From Verrucomicrobiota bacterium (GTDB taxonomy: Bacteria > Verrucomicrobiota > Verrucomicrobiia > Limisphaerales > Pedosphaeraceae), in the NCBI GenBank assembly GCA_021325145.1, contig JAJPHR010000054.1, positions 103,525 through 167,524 on the forward strand: a stretch of DNA of 64,000 nt. The letters run 5' to 3'. A program made the translations under genes and the position numbers. Positions 28,362 through 37,445 of the stretch are shown here, piece after piece. Each line of letters starts with the position of its first letter. The stretch's first letter is position 1. The notes under the pieces are model-generated. The model had not been told where the DNA came from and searched no databases. It saw only the letters and a list, made by a program, of their open reading frames with translations.

Positions 28362-29807
28362 ATGAATCGCATTGCAGGATTGGAAACAGAATATGGTTGC
28401 CTGACGAATACGCCGGCGGGTTCATTCATCGCCGTCGAACGCGTGCGCGATTGGATCTTCGGGCGCGAGGAATTCGGGCTGATCGACGTGCATCACCGCG
28501 ATTGGGATGAACCGCCGGGTAACGGAGGCTTTCTCTTCAACGGCGGTCGCGTTTACATCGACATGGGGCACCTGGAGTATTGCACTCCGGAATGTTACTC
28601 CCTGCTGGACATTCTCAAATACGACCGCGCCGGGGACGCCTTGGCGGTCCATGCGCTCAAATCACTCGGCCTCGCCGGCGAGGTGAGCTTCATCCGCAAC
28701 AACATCGATCATTACACCGGCGCCACGTTCGGCTGCCACGAAAATTACCTCGTGCGCCGGTCCGCGCCGTTGACCGAAACCAACGTCCTGTCATTGCTGA
28801 CGTTTTTAACCTTGCGGCTGCTTTACACCGGTGCGGGCCGCGTGGGCACGACGCTGGCAGCGGAATGGCGCGGTGAAATCAGCCGGCCGGGCTCGGACGG
28901 CGTATTCCAGATGAGCCAGCGCGCGGATTACATCAACAACGATTTGTACGAGTGGGTGCAGTTCAACCGTTCGATCATCAATACCCGCGATGAGCCGCTG
29001 GGCGATCCGCGCAAATTCCGGCGCCTGCACCTGTTGCACGGAGACACCAGCGTGCTGCCGGCCACGGTGTTGCTGAAAGTGGGGACGACCTCCTTGATGC
29101 TCGATTTGCTCGAGATCAATCATCTGCCCAAGGTCGTGCTGGCGGACGCGGTGAAAACCTTCCGCGCGATGTCGCATCAACCGGACGGCCCGTGGTTGGT
29201 GCGGTTGGCGGACGGCCGCTGCACGGACGCGGTGGAATTGTTGCAACGGTTCTTCGATGCCGCCTGGGCGGAATTCCACGGGCGCGACACCGAAACCGAC
29301 GTTCTGCTGGATGTCTGGGGCTCGACGTTGAAGGCGCTGAGTTCGGAGCCGCAGGCGTTGATCGGCAAGGTGGATTGGATCACCAAACGCTGGCTGCTCA
29401 AACGGTTCATGGAGCAGGAAAAGATCGACTGGGACGATCCCTGGCTCAAAGCGCAGGACCTTGAGTTCCATCACATCGACCCGACCCGCAGCCTCGGGTG
29501 GGCCATGAGCCAGCCGCCGCCGGCCTGGGATCTTTCGGAAAAGACCATCGAGGCCTCCGTGCTGGAGCCGCCCTCCAATTCCCGCGCCCATGCGCGCTCG
29601 CAAATCATGCACTTGCTGCGCGAACACGCGCCGCCGTACTCCATCGATTGGGAAATCATCGGCGTGGAAGGGATCAATCCGCTGAATTTGCTCAATCCGT
29701 TTGATCCTTCGCCACCGGAGCTAAAAACCTGGTTCGCCGAGTTCAGCGCCGCGTTGAAAGGCAACTCGGCCATGACGCGCCCGTCGCGCAAGGAAAGCGG
29801 GAAGTAA
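28362..29807 (+). CDS. pafA: Pup--protein ligase PafA
   Basis: 481 residues, with GGGGAGA a few bases before the ATG. It is a homologue of the neighbouring dop: RIAGLETEYGCL at the N-terminus, FNGGRVYIDMGHLEYCTPEC with the likely catalytic Asp67, GATFGCHENYLVRR and NTRDEPLGDPRKFRRLHLL. It lacks the loop insert of Dop, which marks it as the ligase that joins the C-terminal Glu of the modifier to target lysines using ATP. It is separated from prcA by 182 bases, so it may have its own promoter. The proteasomal ATPase (Mpa/ARC) is not in the window. Confidence 0.93.
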   Translation: MNRIAGLETEYGCLTNTPAGSFIAVERVRDWIFGREEFGLIDVHHRDWDEPPGNGGFLFNGGRVYIDMGHLEYCTPECYSLLDILKYDRAGDALAVHALKSLGLAGEVSFIRNNIDHYTGATFGCHENYLVRRSAPLTETNVLSLLTFLTLRLLYTGAGRVGTTLAAEWRGEISRPGSDGVFQMSQRADYINNDLYEWVQFNRSIINTRDEPLGDPRKFRRLHLLHGDTSVLPATVLLKVGTTSLMLDLLEINHLPKVVLADAVKTFRAMSHQPDGPWLVRLADGRCTDAVELLQRFFDAAWAEFHGRDTETDVLLDVWGSTLKALSSEPQALIGKVDWITKRWLLKRFMEQEKIDWDDPWLKAQDLEFHHIDPTRSLGWAMSQPPPAWDLSEKTIEASVLEPPSNSRAHARSQIMHLLREHAPPYSIDWEIIGVEGINPLNLLNPFDPSPPELKTWFAEFSAALKGNSAMTRPSRKESGK

Positions 29808-29903
29808 ACTTCCGAAGTTTATTTGACCTTGGGCTGGGGCTTTGACACTACGTAGCGTTGGTCATTGGCTTCCCTCATTGCGCGCAAATAAAAGACCATG
29901 AAT

Positions 29904-29935
29904 AGCCCAGTCCGAGCCGCTCATCGGATTGGGCT
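29904..29935. terminator. Bidirectional terminator-like hairpin between convergent genes
   Basis: A 12-base stem (AGCCCAGTCCGA with TCGGATTGGGCT, one G-T pair) and 8-base loop, between the ends of pafA and the GH29 gene. A T-rich tail follows on the plus side, and the minus side reads into CTTTTATTTG. Confidence 0.65.
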
Positions 29936-29936
29936 G

Positions 29937-31631
29937 TTATTTCTTCAGCAATTCGATTTCAGTGATGGTTGGGCCGTCCGTGGCATCGAGTATGTTCAGC
30001 CGAAACTCGCGCGCCGTCACCGGTTCAAATGTCTTCTGATAGTGTTCACCCAAAGTTGTGCCGGTGAAGATTGTCTTCCAATCGCCACGGTCGTGATATT
30101 GAAATTCGAATTTCTGCACGCGGCCGGGATAAGCCTCCTCAATGTTTACCGCGCGGATCGTTTGGGGCTTTTTCAACTTCGCCGATATCCACGCCTGCCT
30201 CATTCCGCCGTCGGCGGCCCAGCGCGTGTCGCTTTTGCCATCGAAGGCAAGCTGCGGCCCGTAATCCGAGTCCTGGTTCCCGAATACGTTCGACGCAGCG
30301 GCTTCAATTTCCGGCCGACATTCCACGGCGGTCAAATCCATGGCGGAGCCTTCGAGTTCCAGTTTTACAACCGTATCCATCGCGTCGCGCACCCGGGCAG
30401 GAACGGTGAGGATGAGCTGTCCGTCCTGCTTTTTGATCTCCACTTCGCCACCACTCAGCAGGGCAGCCGATTTGATAGTGCGACTGATGTTCGGCAGAAC
30501 GATTTCATTGTCCGTTTCACGCAAAATATGGACGTAAATAGTGCTTCCTCTGCGCGTGCTAGCCACATCACGAAACGGCTTCCAAGGGCCGCCGCGCGTG
30601 CCATGGATGCTTTCACCGTTCTTTTCCATCCACATCCCAACTTGTTTGAGCACGTCAACCTGCCGGGCTTCAATGCGTCCATCTGGCATGGGCCCAACGT
30701 TCAACAGCAGATTCCCGTCGCCGCCGGCACATTGCGCGAGAATGTGGACCACCTCCTTTGCGGATTTGATTTTGTCATTGGGCTTCCATGACCATTGTGT
30801 GCCAATGGTCATGCACGTTTCCCATGGGACGTGGTCGTCGTAAGCTCCGACAGCCTGTTCCGGCGTGTAATAATCCTCGTCCGGGTGAAGCCCTCCCTGG
30901 TGCGTCCACTCTTCGAAGCTGCCTATCTCCAGGCGGTTATTGATAATGACCTTCGGCTGCAATCCCCGTACCAGCGGGTAGGTGTGCGGCGGATCCCAGG
31001 CGGCTGGCAGGCCGTCCATGTCAAACCAAAGCAGATCAATGGTCCCGTAATTGGAAAGTAATTCCCGCAGTTCGCTCTGCATTTTCAAAACGAAGCGATC
31101 GTTGTTGACTGAACGGCAATCGGGATCGCGCCAGTCCATGGGCGAAAAATACCAGCCGATTTTCATCCCCTGGCTCCGCGCGGCCTTGGCCAGTTCGGTG
31201 CAGACATCACGATGAAACGGTGTCGCCCCGATGTTGTAACCATCCACTTTCGAATCCCATAGCAGGAAACCATCGCCGTGTTTGGCCGTAAGCACGACGT
31301 ATTTCATGCCGGTGGATTTGGCAACCCTTACCCACTCGCCAGCGTCGAAGTTGGTTGGGTTAAACCGCTGATACAAGTGATCGTATACCTCGACTGGTAT
31401 TGGACCGTGGTTCGGGCAATTCGTGTTGGAGTTGGCGCGGGACCAACTGATTTCTTCTCCTGTGAGGCTCACTGGCCCCCAATGGATGAACATTCCGAAC
31501 CGCGCGGTGCGCCACCAGGCCAGCCGGGCGTCACGTTGCGTGGGCGTCTCACCTGATGCAATCCAGGCCGTCGCCACGCACAGGCAAACCAAGCACCAGG
31601 CGAAGGCTTTGCGCAACTTCACAGTCTTCAT
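29937..31631 (-). CDS. Exported alpha-L-fucosidase (GH29) with F5/8-type C-terminal domain
   Basis: 564 residues from the ATG at 31631, chosen because it opens the signal peptide MKTVKLRKAFAWCLVCLCV. Upstream in-frame codons add no conserved sequence. The GH29 barrel has WWRTARFGMFIHWGPVSL, YVVLTAKHGDGFLLWDS, GMKIGWYFSPMDWRDP and IDLLWFDMDG, whose Asp is the expected nucleophile. The last 140 residues resemble a coagulation-factor 5/8 (CBM32-like) sugar-binding domain (SDTRWAADGGMRQAWISAKL). The enzyme should release fucose from polysaccharide or host glycans in the periplasm or outside. A divergent AraC-type regulator starts 140 bases away. Confidence 0.93.
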   Translation of the reverse strand: MKTVKLRKAFAWCLVCLCVATAWIASGETPTQRDARLAWWRTARFGMFIHWGPVSLTGEEISWSRANSNTNCPNHGPIPVEVYDHLYQRFNPTNFDAGEWVRVAKSTGMKYVVLTAKHGDGFLLWDSKVDGYNIGATPFHRDVCTELAKAARSQGMKIGWYFSPMDWRDPDCRSVNNDRFVLKMQSELRELLSNYGTIDLLWFDMDGLPAAWDPPHTYPLVRGLQPKVIINNRLEIGSFEEWTHQGGLHPDEDYYTPEQAVGAYDDHVPWETCMTIGTQWSWKPNDKIKSAKEVVHILAQCAGGDGNLLLNVGPMPDGRIEARQVDVLKQVGMWMEKNGESIHGTRGGPWKPFRDVASTRRGSTIYVHILRETDNEIVLPNISRTIKSAALLSGGEVEIKKQDGQLILTVPARVRDAMDTVVKLELEGSAMDLTAVECRPEIEAAASNVFGNQDSDYGPQLAFDGKSDTRWAADGGMRQAWISAKLKKPQTIRAVNIEEAYPGRVQKFEFQYHDRGDWKTIFTGTTLGEHYQKTFEPVTAREFRLNILDATDGPTITEIELLKK

Positions 31632-31770
31632 GGAACGCGCGCTGAAGAGCCGTTGGAAAGATCCGCAATCGGACAGCGCCTGACAAACCGAAGTTTCATT
31701 CCTCACAACCTGCCAAACGGCTGGCCCCTCTGTCTTGCAATATTTCACGCCGAAGAATACCATACATGAG

Positions 31771-32778
31771 ATGTCCCTTAGACCTATTTACCAAAGCCGT
31801 CACGCCCGCTACGAAATTGACGGATGCGAACCCCAAAATGACGCGATTCGCAAGGGCAAAATCAACTTTCATGCGCTTACCAAGGGGCACTACCCCGGCA
31901 CGCCTGTCTCGGCGAACATTTTGCCGGGATTGAACAGCATCGGTTTTTGGAATGCCGGCGATACCCAGGATTGGGGCCTGAATGAGCATCGTAACGAGGG
32001 AATTGAGATCATGTATCTCGAAACCGGCAGAGTGGTTTTCGCCGCCGACCAGAAAAATCATTCCTTGCGCGCCGGTCACTTCACGATCACGCGTCCCTGG
32101 CAGCTTCACAAATTGGGCGCGCCAAACATCGGCCCAGGGCGGCTGCACTGGCTTATTCTGGATGTCGGCGTGCGGCGCCCGCACCAGGAGTGGCGCTGGC
32201 CCGAGTGGGTTGTCCTGAGCAAGGAAGATCTGGCGGAGTTAACGCGCAAGCTGCGTCACAATGAAAATCCAGTCTGGAACTCAACCCCGGCCATAGCCCG
32301 GTCCTTTCGTGAAATCGCCCGTAACGTTGCCGATTGGAACCGACCGCATGCGGTTTCGCATCTGGCTGTGCACTTGAATCAGTTGCTGATCGGCGTTCTT
32401 GACGCTTTGGCAGCTCAGCAGACCCAGGAAAGCGAGGAATTGACGTCCCGCCGCAGGGCGGTGGAAATCTTCTTGCGGGAACTGGAAAACGATCCCGCCT
32501 ATGCCGGCCAGGCTTGGACGCTGGATCGGATGACCGCCCAGTGCGGCATGGGCATCACGGCGTTTTCCAAATATTGCCGCGAATTGGTCAATACCGGACC
32601 GGTTGAATTCCTGAATCACTGCCGCCTCGACCACGCCGCCCGACAGTTGCGGGCGGAGACCAACCTTTCCATCACGGAAATCGCCATGGCCAACGGGTTC
32701 AACTCCAGTCAATATTTCGCAACGACATTTGGTCAGCGTTTTCACCTCAGCCCGACCGATTACCGAAAGAAAACCTGA
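31771..32778 (+). CDS. AraC-family transcriptional regulator
   Basis: 335 residues from the ATG at 31771. The N-terminal half (about 40-180) is a cupin-type ligand domain (RNEGIEIMYLETGRVVF, LRAGHFTITRPWQLHKLG). The C-terminal 100 residues hold the two AraC helix-turn-helix motifs (DRMTAQCGMGITAFSKYCRE and ITEIAMANGFNSSQYFATTF) and the family ending HLSPTDYRK. It is divergent from the fucosidase gene, so it is probably its sugar-responsive activator. The ligand is not known. Confidence 0.9.
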   Translation: MSLRPIYQSRHARYEIDGCEPQNDAIRKGKINFHALTKGHYPGTPVSANILPGLNSIGFWNAGDTQDWGLNEHRNEGIEIMYLETGRVVFAADQKNHSLRAGHFTITRPWQLHKLGAPNIGPGRLHWLILDVGVRRPHQEWRWPEWVVLSKEDLAELTRKLRHNENPVWNSTPAIARSFREIARNVADWNRPHAVSHLAVHLNQLLIGVLDALAAQQTQESEELTSRRRAVEIFLRELENDPAYAGQAWTLDRMTAQCGMGITAFSKYCRELVNTGPVEFLNHCRLDHAARQLRAETNLSITEIAMANGFNSSQYFATTFGQRFHLSPTDYRKKT

Positions 32779-32779
32779 T

Positions 32780-34234
32780 CTATTGTGTCTGCAGGAGGTA
32801 AAATTCCTGGCGATTATTCGGATTAACCACATTGGTGGACAAATTGATGCCGCCGTTCGCGTCAAAAGAGTTTGTTAAAACCGGAGTCCATTGCGCCCGC
32901 GGGAGCGTCAAATCGGGGCTCCCCAGCAACACATACGGCGCATTGACCGGGCCGTTGGTTGCCGTAATGGTCAGTGTCGTCCCTCTTACGGCGATGCTCG
33001 TAAACCTCAACGCCAGGGTGGCGGTGATGTCGCGAACCTGAAGGAGGTTGATTTGTGGGTCGGGATTGGCCCCGCTGGAGAACGCCGTCAAGGTCAAGGT
33101 CTGGTCGCCAGTACTGTCCGCAACGAAAGTGCCGATGATGTATTGTCCAGGCCCACTGCCGTCGGACCCGAAACTTAGAGGGGCTGAGGTATTGGTTCCA
33201 CCGGTAATGGTTTCTGACCGGGCTTGACCGATACTGCGCCCGTCATTCACCCAGAATTGAACCAGGTAAGTATGGCCGGGAATCATGCCCGACCAGCTAA
33301 AGACTACCGGGGTGAGTTGTTCGTTGGAAAAACGAGCCGATTGTAAAAGAGCATTGTAGTTGGTGTCCGAAGTATTGGGCGAACCGAAACCATTGTATCC
33401 GTTGTCCAGAGTTGATCCGGGTGTCAGGCCGGGTAAATCGGAAAATCCCTGGAACGTCACCCCATTGACCGGGAACATGTTGGCGTTGCCATCCTGCGGG
33501 GCCCAGGATCCAAAATAGGTCCCCAACGTGCTGACGTCTGACGCGCCGGAAATAGTGACCGGAGCTTGCCAGGTCACATTGGGCTGACCGTTCGTGGTGA
33601 TGTCACGAACCTGAAAGAGATTGATCTGTGGATCAGGATTCGCCCCGTTGGAAAATGGAGTGAGGGTCAAAGTTTCCCCGCCGGTATTGTCCGCCACAAA
33701 CGTGCCGATAATGTATTGTCCAGGCCCCGTTCCGTCGGAACCAAAGCTCAGTGGATCTGAGGTGCTGCCTCCGCCGGTAACGGTTTCTGACCGGCTTTGG
33801 CCTATATTGCGCCCGTCATTGACCCACAATTGAACCAAATAAGTATGGTTCGGAATCATGCCAGACCAGCCAAAAGTTGCTAAGACATTTCCTTCATCGG
33901 AAAACCGCCCGAATTGCAGGAGCGTATTGTAGTTGCCATCGGCAGTATTGGGCGAACCGAAACCATTGTAACCATCATCAAGGGTTGATCCCGCACTCAG
34001 GCCGGGCAGATCGGAGAAACCCTGGAAAGCTACCCCGTTGACCGGAAACGTGTTGGCGCTGCCATCCTGAGGCGCCCAGGAACCAAAATATCTTCCGTTG
34101 GTGCTGACGTCGGAAGCGCCGGCAATGGTAACCGGGACCTGCCACGAGATGCTGGGCTGGGCAAAGGCGGTGGCAGTCAAAAGGCCAATAGCGGACGTGA
34201 GGAGAGCGGCTTTTCTGATCGCGTGAGATTTCAT
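32780..34234 (-). CDS. Secreted protein with two tandem near-identical domains
   Basis: 484 residues with a signal peptide (MKSHAIRKAALLTSAIGLLTA..). Two copies of a domain of about 190 residues, roughly 28-220 and 221-412, follow each other. Each holds VTI(A/S)GASDVST, (Y)FGSWAPQDG, FQGFSDLPGL, GYNGFGSPNT and DGSGPGQYIIGTFVAD-like words. A C-terminal region with SPDLTLPRAQWTPVLTNSF and NRQEFYLLQTQ resembles the ends of many verrucomicrobial exported proteins. I do not recognise the repeated domain. It looks like a beta-sandwich (WSGMIPGHTYLVQFWVNDGR), possibly carbohydrate binding. The gene's 3' end is almost adjacent to the AraC gene (convergent). Confidence 0.8.
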   Translation of the reverse strand: MKSHAIRKAALLTSAIGLLTATAFAQPSISWQVPVTIAGASDVSTNGRYFGSWAPQDGSANTFPVNGVAFQGFSDLPGLSAGSTLDDGYNGFGSPNTADGNYNTLLQFGRFSDEGNVLATFGWSGMIPNHTYLVQLWVNDGRNIGQSRSETVTGGGSTSDPLSFGSDGTGPGQYIIGTFVADNTGGETLTLTPFSNGANPDPQINLFQVRDITTNGQPNVTWQAPVTISGASDVSTLGTYFGSWAPQDGNANMFPVNGVTFQGFSDLPGLTPGSTLDNGYNGFGSPNTSDTNYNALLQSARFSNEQLTPVVFSWSGMIPGHTYLVQFWVNDGRSIGQARSETITGGTNTSAPLSFGSDGSGPGQYIIGTFVADSTGDQTLTLTAFSSGANPDPQINLLQVRDITATLALRFTSIAVRGTTLTITATNGPVNAPYVLLGSPDLTLPRAQWTPVLTNSFDANGGINLSTNVVNPNNRQEFYLLQTQ

Positions 34235-34417
34235 AACCGTATTATGCCGAATTTAAGGATTTATTCTTTCAATTTTCTTCGACGAAGAATATCGAACAAA
34301 GGGGCTTGGCGGGGTTTTACCTTTCAATTCGTGGCGGAATTCTCAACCACGATCCAGATGCACGCCATCAAGTTGGTGATTATCGTTCTCCAGTCGGACT
34401 GGCGAGGATTGCGCCGA

Positions 34418-34954
34418 TCAGCCCTTCAGGATTTTGACGATGGTGTTCCAATTCCGCGTCGTGACTCGTTTCCCGAATTCCTTGTCCAGAAAAGCCATCA
34501 GTTCAGTTGTCTGTCGTGTTGGTGAAAGGGTAATGACGCTGCACACTTCACTCTCCGAGGCTTGCAAAATCCGAAAATCCTTTTCCGGCGACTCATAGGG
34601 AAGCTTTAAAACAGCCTTCGGCTTCTGGGGGAGAAAGGTCACGTAAAGCCGGGTCCGCGGAGTCACTTTTATTTTTTCGAACGGGTTGAGATCGACCAGA
34701 CGCTGGAGTTCCGCGACCGGCCGAACAATCACGCCAACTTCATGCCCCAGGGCGGATTTCAATTTTTCCTCGATCTTCCCGGCGAGAACATTCGTGCTCG
34801 ATTTGGAGGTTTCAAAAAGCACGTTTCCGCTGGCGAGCAGCGTTTTGACATTCTGGAAACCCAACGCCAGGAAAGCTTTTTTCAAATCCTCCATTTTCAC
34901 CAGCTTATTGCCGCCGACATTGATGCCACGCAGGAAGGCAGCGTATTTGGCCAT
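34418..34954 (-). CDS. DUF1697 family protein
   Basis: 178 residues from the ATG at 34954, where the family's usual opening AKYAAFLRGINVGGNKLVKM begins. An upstream in-frame ATG at 34987 adds a lysine-rich leader. Typical blocks: FQNVKTLLASGNVLFET and the ending TTRNWNTIVKI. DUF1697 proteins are small cytosolic proteins of unknown function. No membrane segments. It stands alone, with the secreted tandem-domain protein downstream on the same strand beyond a 183-base gap. Confidence 0.92.
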   Translation of the reverse strand: MAKYAAFLRGINVGGNKLVKMEDLKKAFLALGFQNVKTLLASGNVLFETSKSSTNVLAGKIEEKLKSALGHEVGVIVRPVAELQRLVDLNPFEKIKVTPRTRLYVTFLPQKPKAVLKLPYESPEKDFRILQASESEVCSVITLSPTRQTTELMAFLDKEFGKRVTTRNWNTIVKILKG

Positions 34955-35263
34955 GGAATTTTTCTTTTCGACTGGCGCATTCTTCATACCCGCATGATTG
35001 CGCCCAGGCCATAATCAACACCAGTGGATTTTTTATGGCCGGCGGATGACAAACGTGGCCTACAAGGAGCACGCATATGGTTGCCGCCATGAAATAAATA
35101 AAGGGCCAGCGCGGAGAACGCTGGCCCTTTGCATACACCAAACCAAACACATGAAGGCAATTACGCGGGGTAACTGCTGATCGTGAATATAAGCATTAAC
35201 CCTGCCAATTGGATTTGAGAACCTCGCTGGATTTAAGCAATTTCCATAAGGTTAACGTTAATT
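34955..35263. other. Intergenic gap with a strong hairpin
   Basis: Apart from the terminator-like hairpin at 35101-35129 I see no gene or RNA here. The part next to the recombinase gene (35180-35260) is AT-richer than the surroundings. Confidence 0.5.
35101..35129. terminator. Terminator-like hairpin with 11-base perfect stem
   Basis: AAGGGCCAGCG (35101-35111) and CGCTGGCCCTT (35119-35129) with a 7-base loop. It lies about 135 bases beyond the recombinase stop on the minus strand. The T-run is short. Confidence 0.6.
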
Positions 35264-36196
35264 CTACTTTCTGGGTCTTTCCCCGGGGTGAAATTTACGA
35301 TGGACTTCGCGCAGGCGGTTACCGCCCACATGGGTGTAAATCTCCGTGGTACTTATGCTGGCATGGCCGAGCAATTCCTGAATCACCCGCAGGTCGGCGC
35401 CATGCTCCAGCAGGTGGGTCGCAAAGCTATGCCGCAGCATGTGGGGCGTAATGTTGCGCGCGATGCCGGCGCGTTTGACCCGATTCTTGATGCGCAACCA
35501 AAGTGTGACCGCGGCGAATGGTGTGCCGCGTTTAGTTAAAAACACATTGGCGGTCGAACGTGGGGTGACCAGTTTGGGACGGCCTGCATCCAGATAACGC
35601 TGGATGGCGGCTACTGCCTGACGTCCCAACGGCACTACGCGTTCCTTGTTGCCTTTGCCGATGACATTCACAAAACCCGCGTCCAGATGAAGTTGCTCCA
35701 GGCGCAGGTTGCGCAGTTCGGCGAGGCGCAGACCCGAAGCATAAGCCAGTTCGAGAACGGCCAGATCGCAAAGGGACTGCGGCGTTTCGGGATTTTCCGG
35801 CGTGAGTAGTTGTTGGATTTCCTCGTTGGTCAAGGCTTTGGGTAATCGCTTCCAGCGTCGCGGCAGGGAAAGGTGCTCCGCCGCGTTTACCGGCAGCAAG
35901 CGTTCGTTCTCCGCGAAACGATAGAACGCGCGCAACGCAGCAATTTCCAGATAGACACTTTCCGAACTCAGTTTGCGCGCGCTTTCCTCGGGTTGATTTT
36001 CCAGCGGGCGTTCCCGCTCGTGCAGCAGAAATGATTGCAGGTGTGAAAGCTCAATCGCCTTCCAATCCGTCAGCTTCCGTTGCCCCGCCCAGGCAATAAA
36101 ACGATTCAGCAACGCCGCGTAGGTCTTCTGGGTATGTTCGGATTGCCCGCGTTCGTGCCGCAGGTACTGGAGAAAATCTTCAACGAGCGTTTGCAT
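35264..36196 (-). CDS. xerD: Tyrosine recombinase XerC/XerD
   Basis: 310 residues, the usual Xer length. An N-terminal SAM-like DNA-binding domain (about 1-100) is followed by the catalytic domain with Arg157 (ASGLRLAEL), Lys184 or Lys181 (GKGNKERVVP), His252 and Arg255 (PHMLRHSFAT), His278 (LGHAS) and the nucleophile Tyr287 (TEIYTHV). All six are present, so it should be active. The family resolves chromosome dimers at dif. No phage or integron genes are nearby, so it is more likely the housekeeping enzyme than an island integrase. XerC versus XerD cannot be settled from this sequence alone. Confidence 0.88.
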   Translation of the reverse strand: MQTLVEDFLQYLRHERGQSEHTQKTYAALLNRFIAWAGQRKLTDWKAIELSHLQSFLLHERERPLENQPEESARKLSSESVYLEIAALRAFYRFAENERLLPVNAAEHLSLPRRWKRLPKALTNEEIQQLLTPENPETPQSLCDLAVLELAYASGLRLAELRNLRLEQLHLDAGFVNVIGKGNKERVVPLGRQAVAAIQRYLDAGRPKLVTPRSTANVFLTKRGTPFAAVTLWLRIKNRVKRAGIARNITPHMLRHSFATHLLEHGADLRVIQELLGHASISTTEIYTHVGGNRLREVHRKFHPGERPRK

Positions 36197-36267
36197 CAGG
36201 CTTCGCTGGCTCCCAGTGTCAATTTAGTGGACACGCGCCGGTGCTTAACCGAGGCACTCCGGGGTTC

Positions 36268-36287
36268 GGAGTCCCGGCTTTAGCCGG
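36268..36287 (-). repeat. Palindromic interspersed repeat (second copy)
   Basis: GGAGTC followed by CCGGCT-TT-AGCCGG; on the minus strand it reads palindrome then GACTCC, as at 12664. It faces the third copy at 36351-36370. Confidence 0.7.
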
Positions 36288-36350
36288 TGGCGCTTGCGCA
36301 TGGTCGAGCGTGTCGAAAGTTTTCAAGCCATCGTGTCTACGTGCGCCCCG

Positions 36351-36370
36351 CCGCCTGAAGGCGGGACTCC
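36351..36370 (+). repeat. Palindromic interspersed repeat (third copy)
   Basis: CCGCCT-GA-AGGCGG followed by GACTCC. The stem bases differ from the other copies but pairing is kept. It forms an inverted pair with the copy at 36268. Confidence 0.7.
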
Positions 36371-36404
36371 ATACTTAAAGCGCCGTGCGCAAGCCTGCCG
36401 CAAG

Positions 36405-37292
36405 TTACAAGCTCTTGCCCGTCAGCCGTTGATACGCTTCCAGATACTTCGCCTGCGTTTTTGCGACGACCTCAGGCGGCAGCGCGGGCGCGGGCGGGGT
36501 TTTGTTCCAATCGAGCGTTTCGAGGTAGTCGCGCACAAATTGCTTGTCGAAGCTCGCCTGACTGCGGCCCGCCTGGTACTGGTCCGCGGGCCAGAACCGC
36601 GAGGAGTCGGGCGTCAGGACTTCGTCGATCAACAGCAGTTTGCCTTCGTGCAGGCCAAATTCGAACTTGGTATCGGCAATGATAATGCCGCACTCGCGGG
36701 CGTATGCGCGGGCATAATTGTAAATCTTGAGGCTGGCCGCGCGCGCCTCTTCGGCAATCACCGTGCCGACGAGTTTTGCGGCTTCGTCAAAGGAAATGTT
36801 TTCGTCGTGTCCGGATTCGGCCTTGGTGGCGGGCGTAAAGATCGGTTCCGGCAGTTCGGACGACTCCCGCAAACCGGCGGGCAGCTTGATCCCGCAAACG
36901 GTCTGGCGTTCGCGATACTCCTTCCAGCCGCTTCCGGCGAGATAGCCACGCACGACACACTCGATCGCGAGGGGCTTGGCCTTCTTCACGATCATGCAAC
37001 GCCGCGCGAGTTGTGCCACGAATGGTTGCAGCTCGGGCGGCAGCGGATCATCAGCTTGCGACAGCAAATGGTTCGCTTGAAATGCCGCCGTCTGCGCAAA
37101 CCAAAAGTAGGAAATGCGGGTCAGGACTTCACCCTTGCGTGGAATGCCATTGGGCATGACGCAATCGAACGCCGAGATGCGGTCCGTGGCGACGAAAAGC
37201 AAGCGGTCGCCGAGATCGAACACTTCACGCACCTTGCCGCTTTTGAGTTTGCGGAAGCCCGGCAGATCAAGTTGTAAGAGTGGCTCAGGCAC
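36405..37292 (-). CDS. purC: Phosphoribosylaminoimidazole-succinocarboxamide synthase
   Basis: 295 residues if the GTG at 37292 is the start. TTG at 37313 is an alternative. The frame stays open to 37520, but that part is repeat-derived and not family-like. Landmarks: SGKVREVFDLGDRLLFVATDRISAFDCVM, NGIPRKGEVLTRIS, AIECVVRGYLAGSGWKEY, KAESGHDENISF and IIADTKFEFG, with LLIDEVLTPDSSRFWP near the end. The enzyme joins aspartate to CAIR in purine synthesis. It is divergent from the epimerase gene. Confidence 0.94.
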   Translation of the reverse strand: MPEPLLQLDLPGFRKLKSGKVREVFDLGDRLLFVATDRISAFDCVMPNGIPRKGEVLTRISYFWFAQTAAFQANHLLSQADDPLPPELQPFVAQLARRCMIVKKAKPLAIECVVRGYLAGSGWKEYRERQTVCGIKLPAGLRESSELPEPIFTPATKAESGHDENISFDEAAKLVGTVIAEEARAASLKIYNYARAYARECGIIIADTKFEFGLHEGKLLLIDEVLTPDSSRFWPADQYQAGRSQASFDKQFVRDYLETLDWNKTPPAPALPPEVVAKTQAKYLEAYQRLTGKSL

Positions 37293-37400
37293 AACATCAA
37301 TTATGGAGGCCAAAGCTTGTCCGGCAAAGCGCAAAGTGATTCTGCATGGCCTGCCTCGCACACGAAGGGGGCGCAGAGGTCCATTCTCAGGTGGACGCGT

Positions 37401-37434
37401 CACTTTGCACTTTGCACCTTGAACCCTGAACTTC
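37401..37434. repeat. Degenerate intergenic phrase repeat
   Basis: On the minus strand, a run of related words of the form GTTCAAGG, GTGCAAA, GTGCAAA between the divergent purC and epimerase genes. Same style as tracts at 12521, 20364, 49095, 54913 and 60886. Confidence 0.55.
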
Positions 37435-37445
37435 ATATTGGTGAG

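Noticed and set aside
35264..36196. Xer recombinase as integrase of a mobile island
   Set aside because: No phage, cassette or att-like repeats beside it, ordinary GC and standard Xer length; a housekeeping role is simpler.
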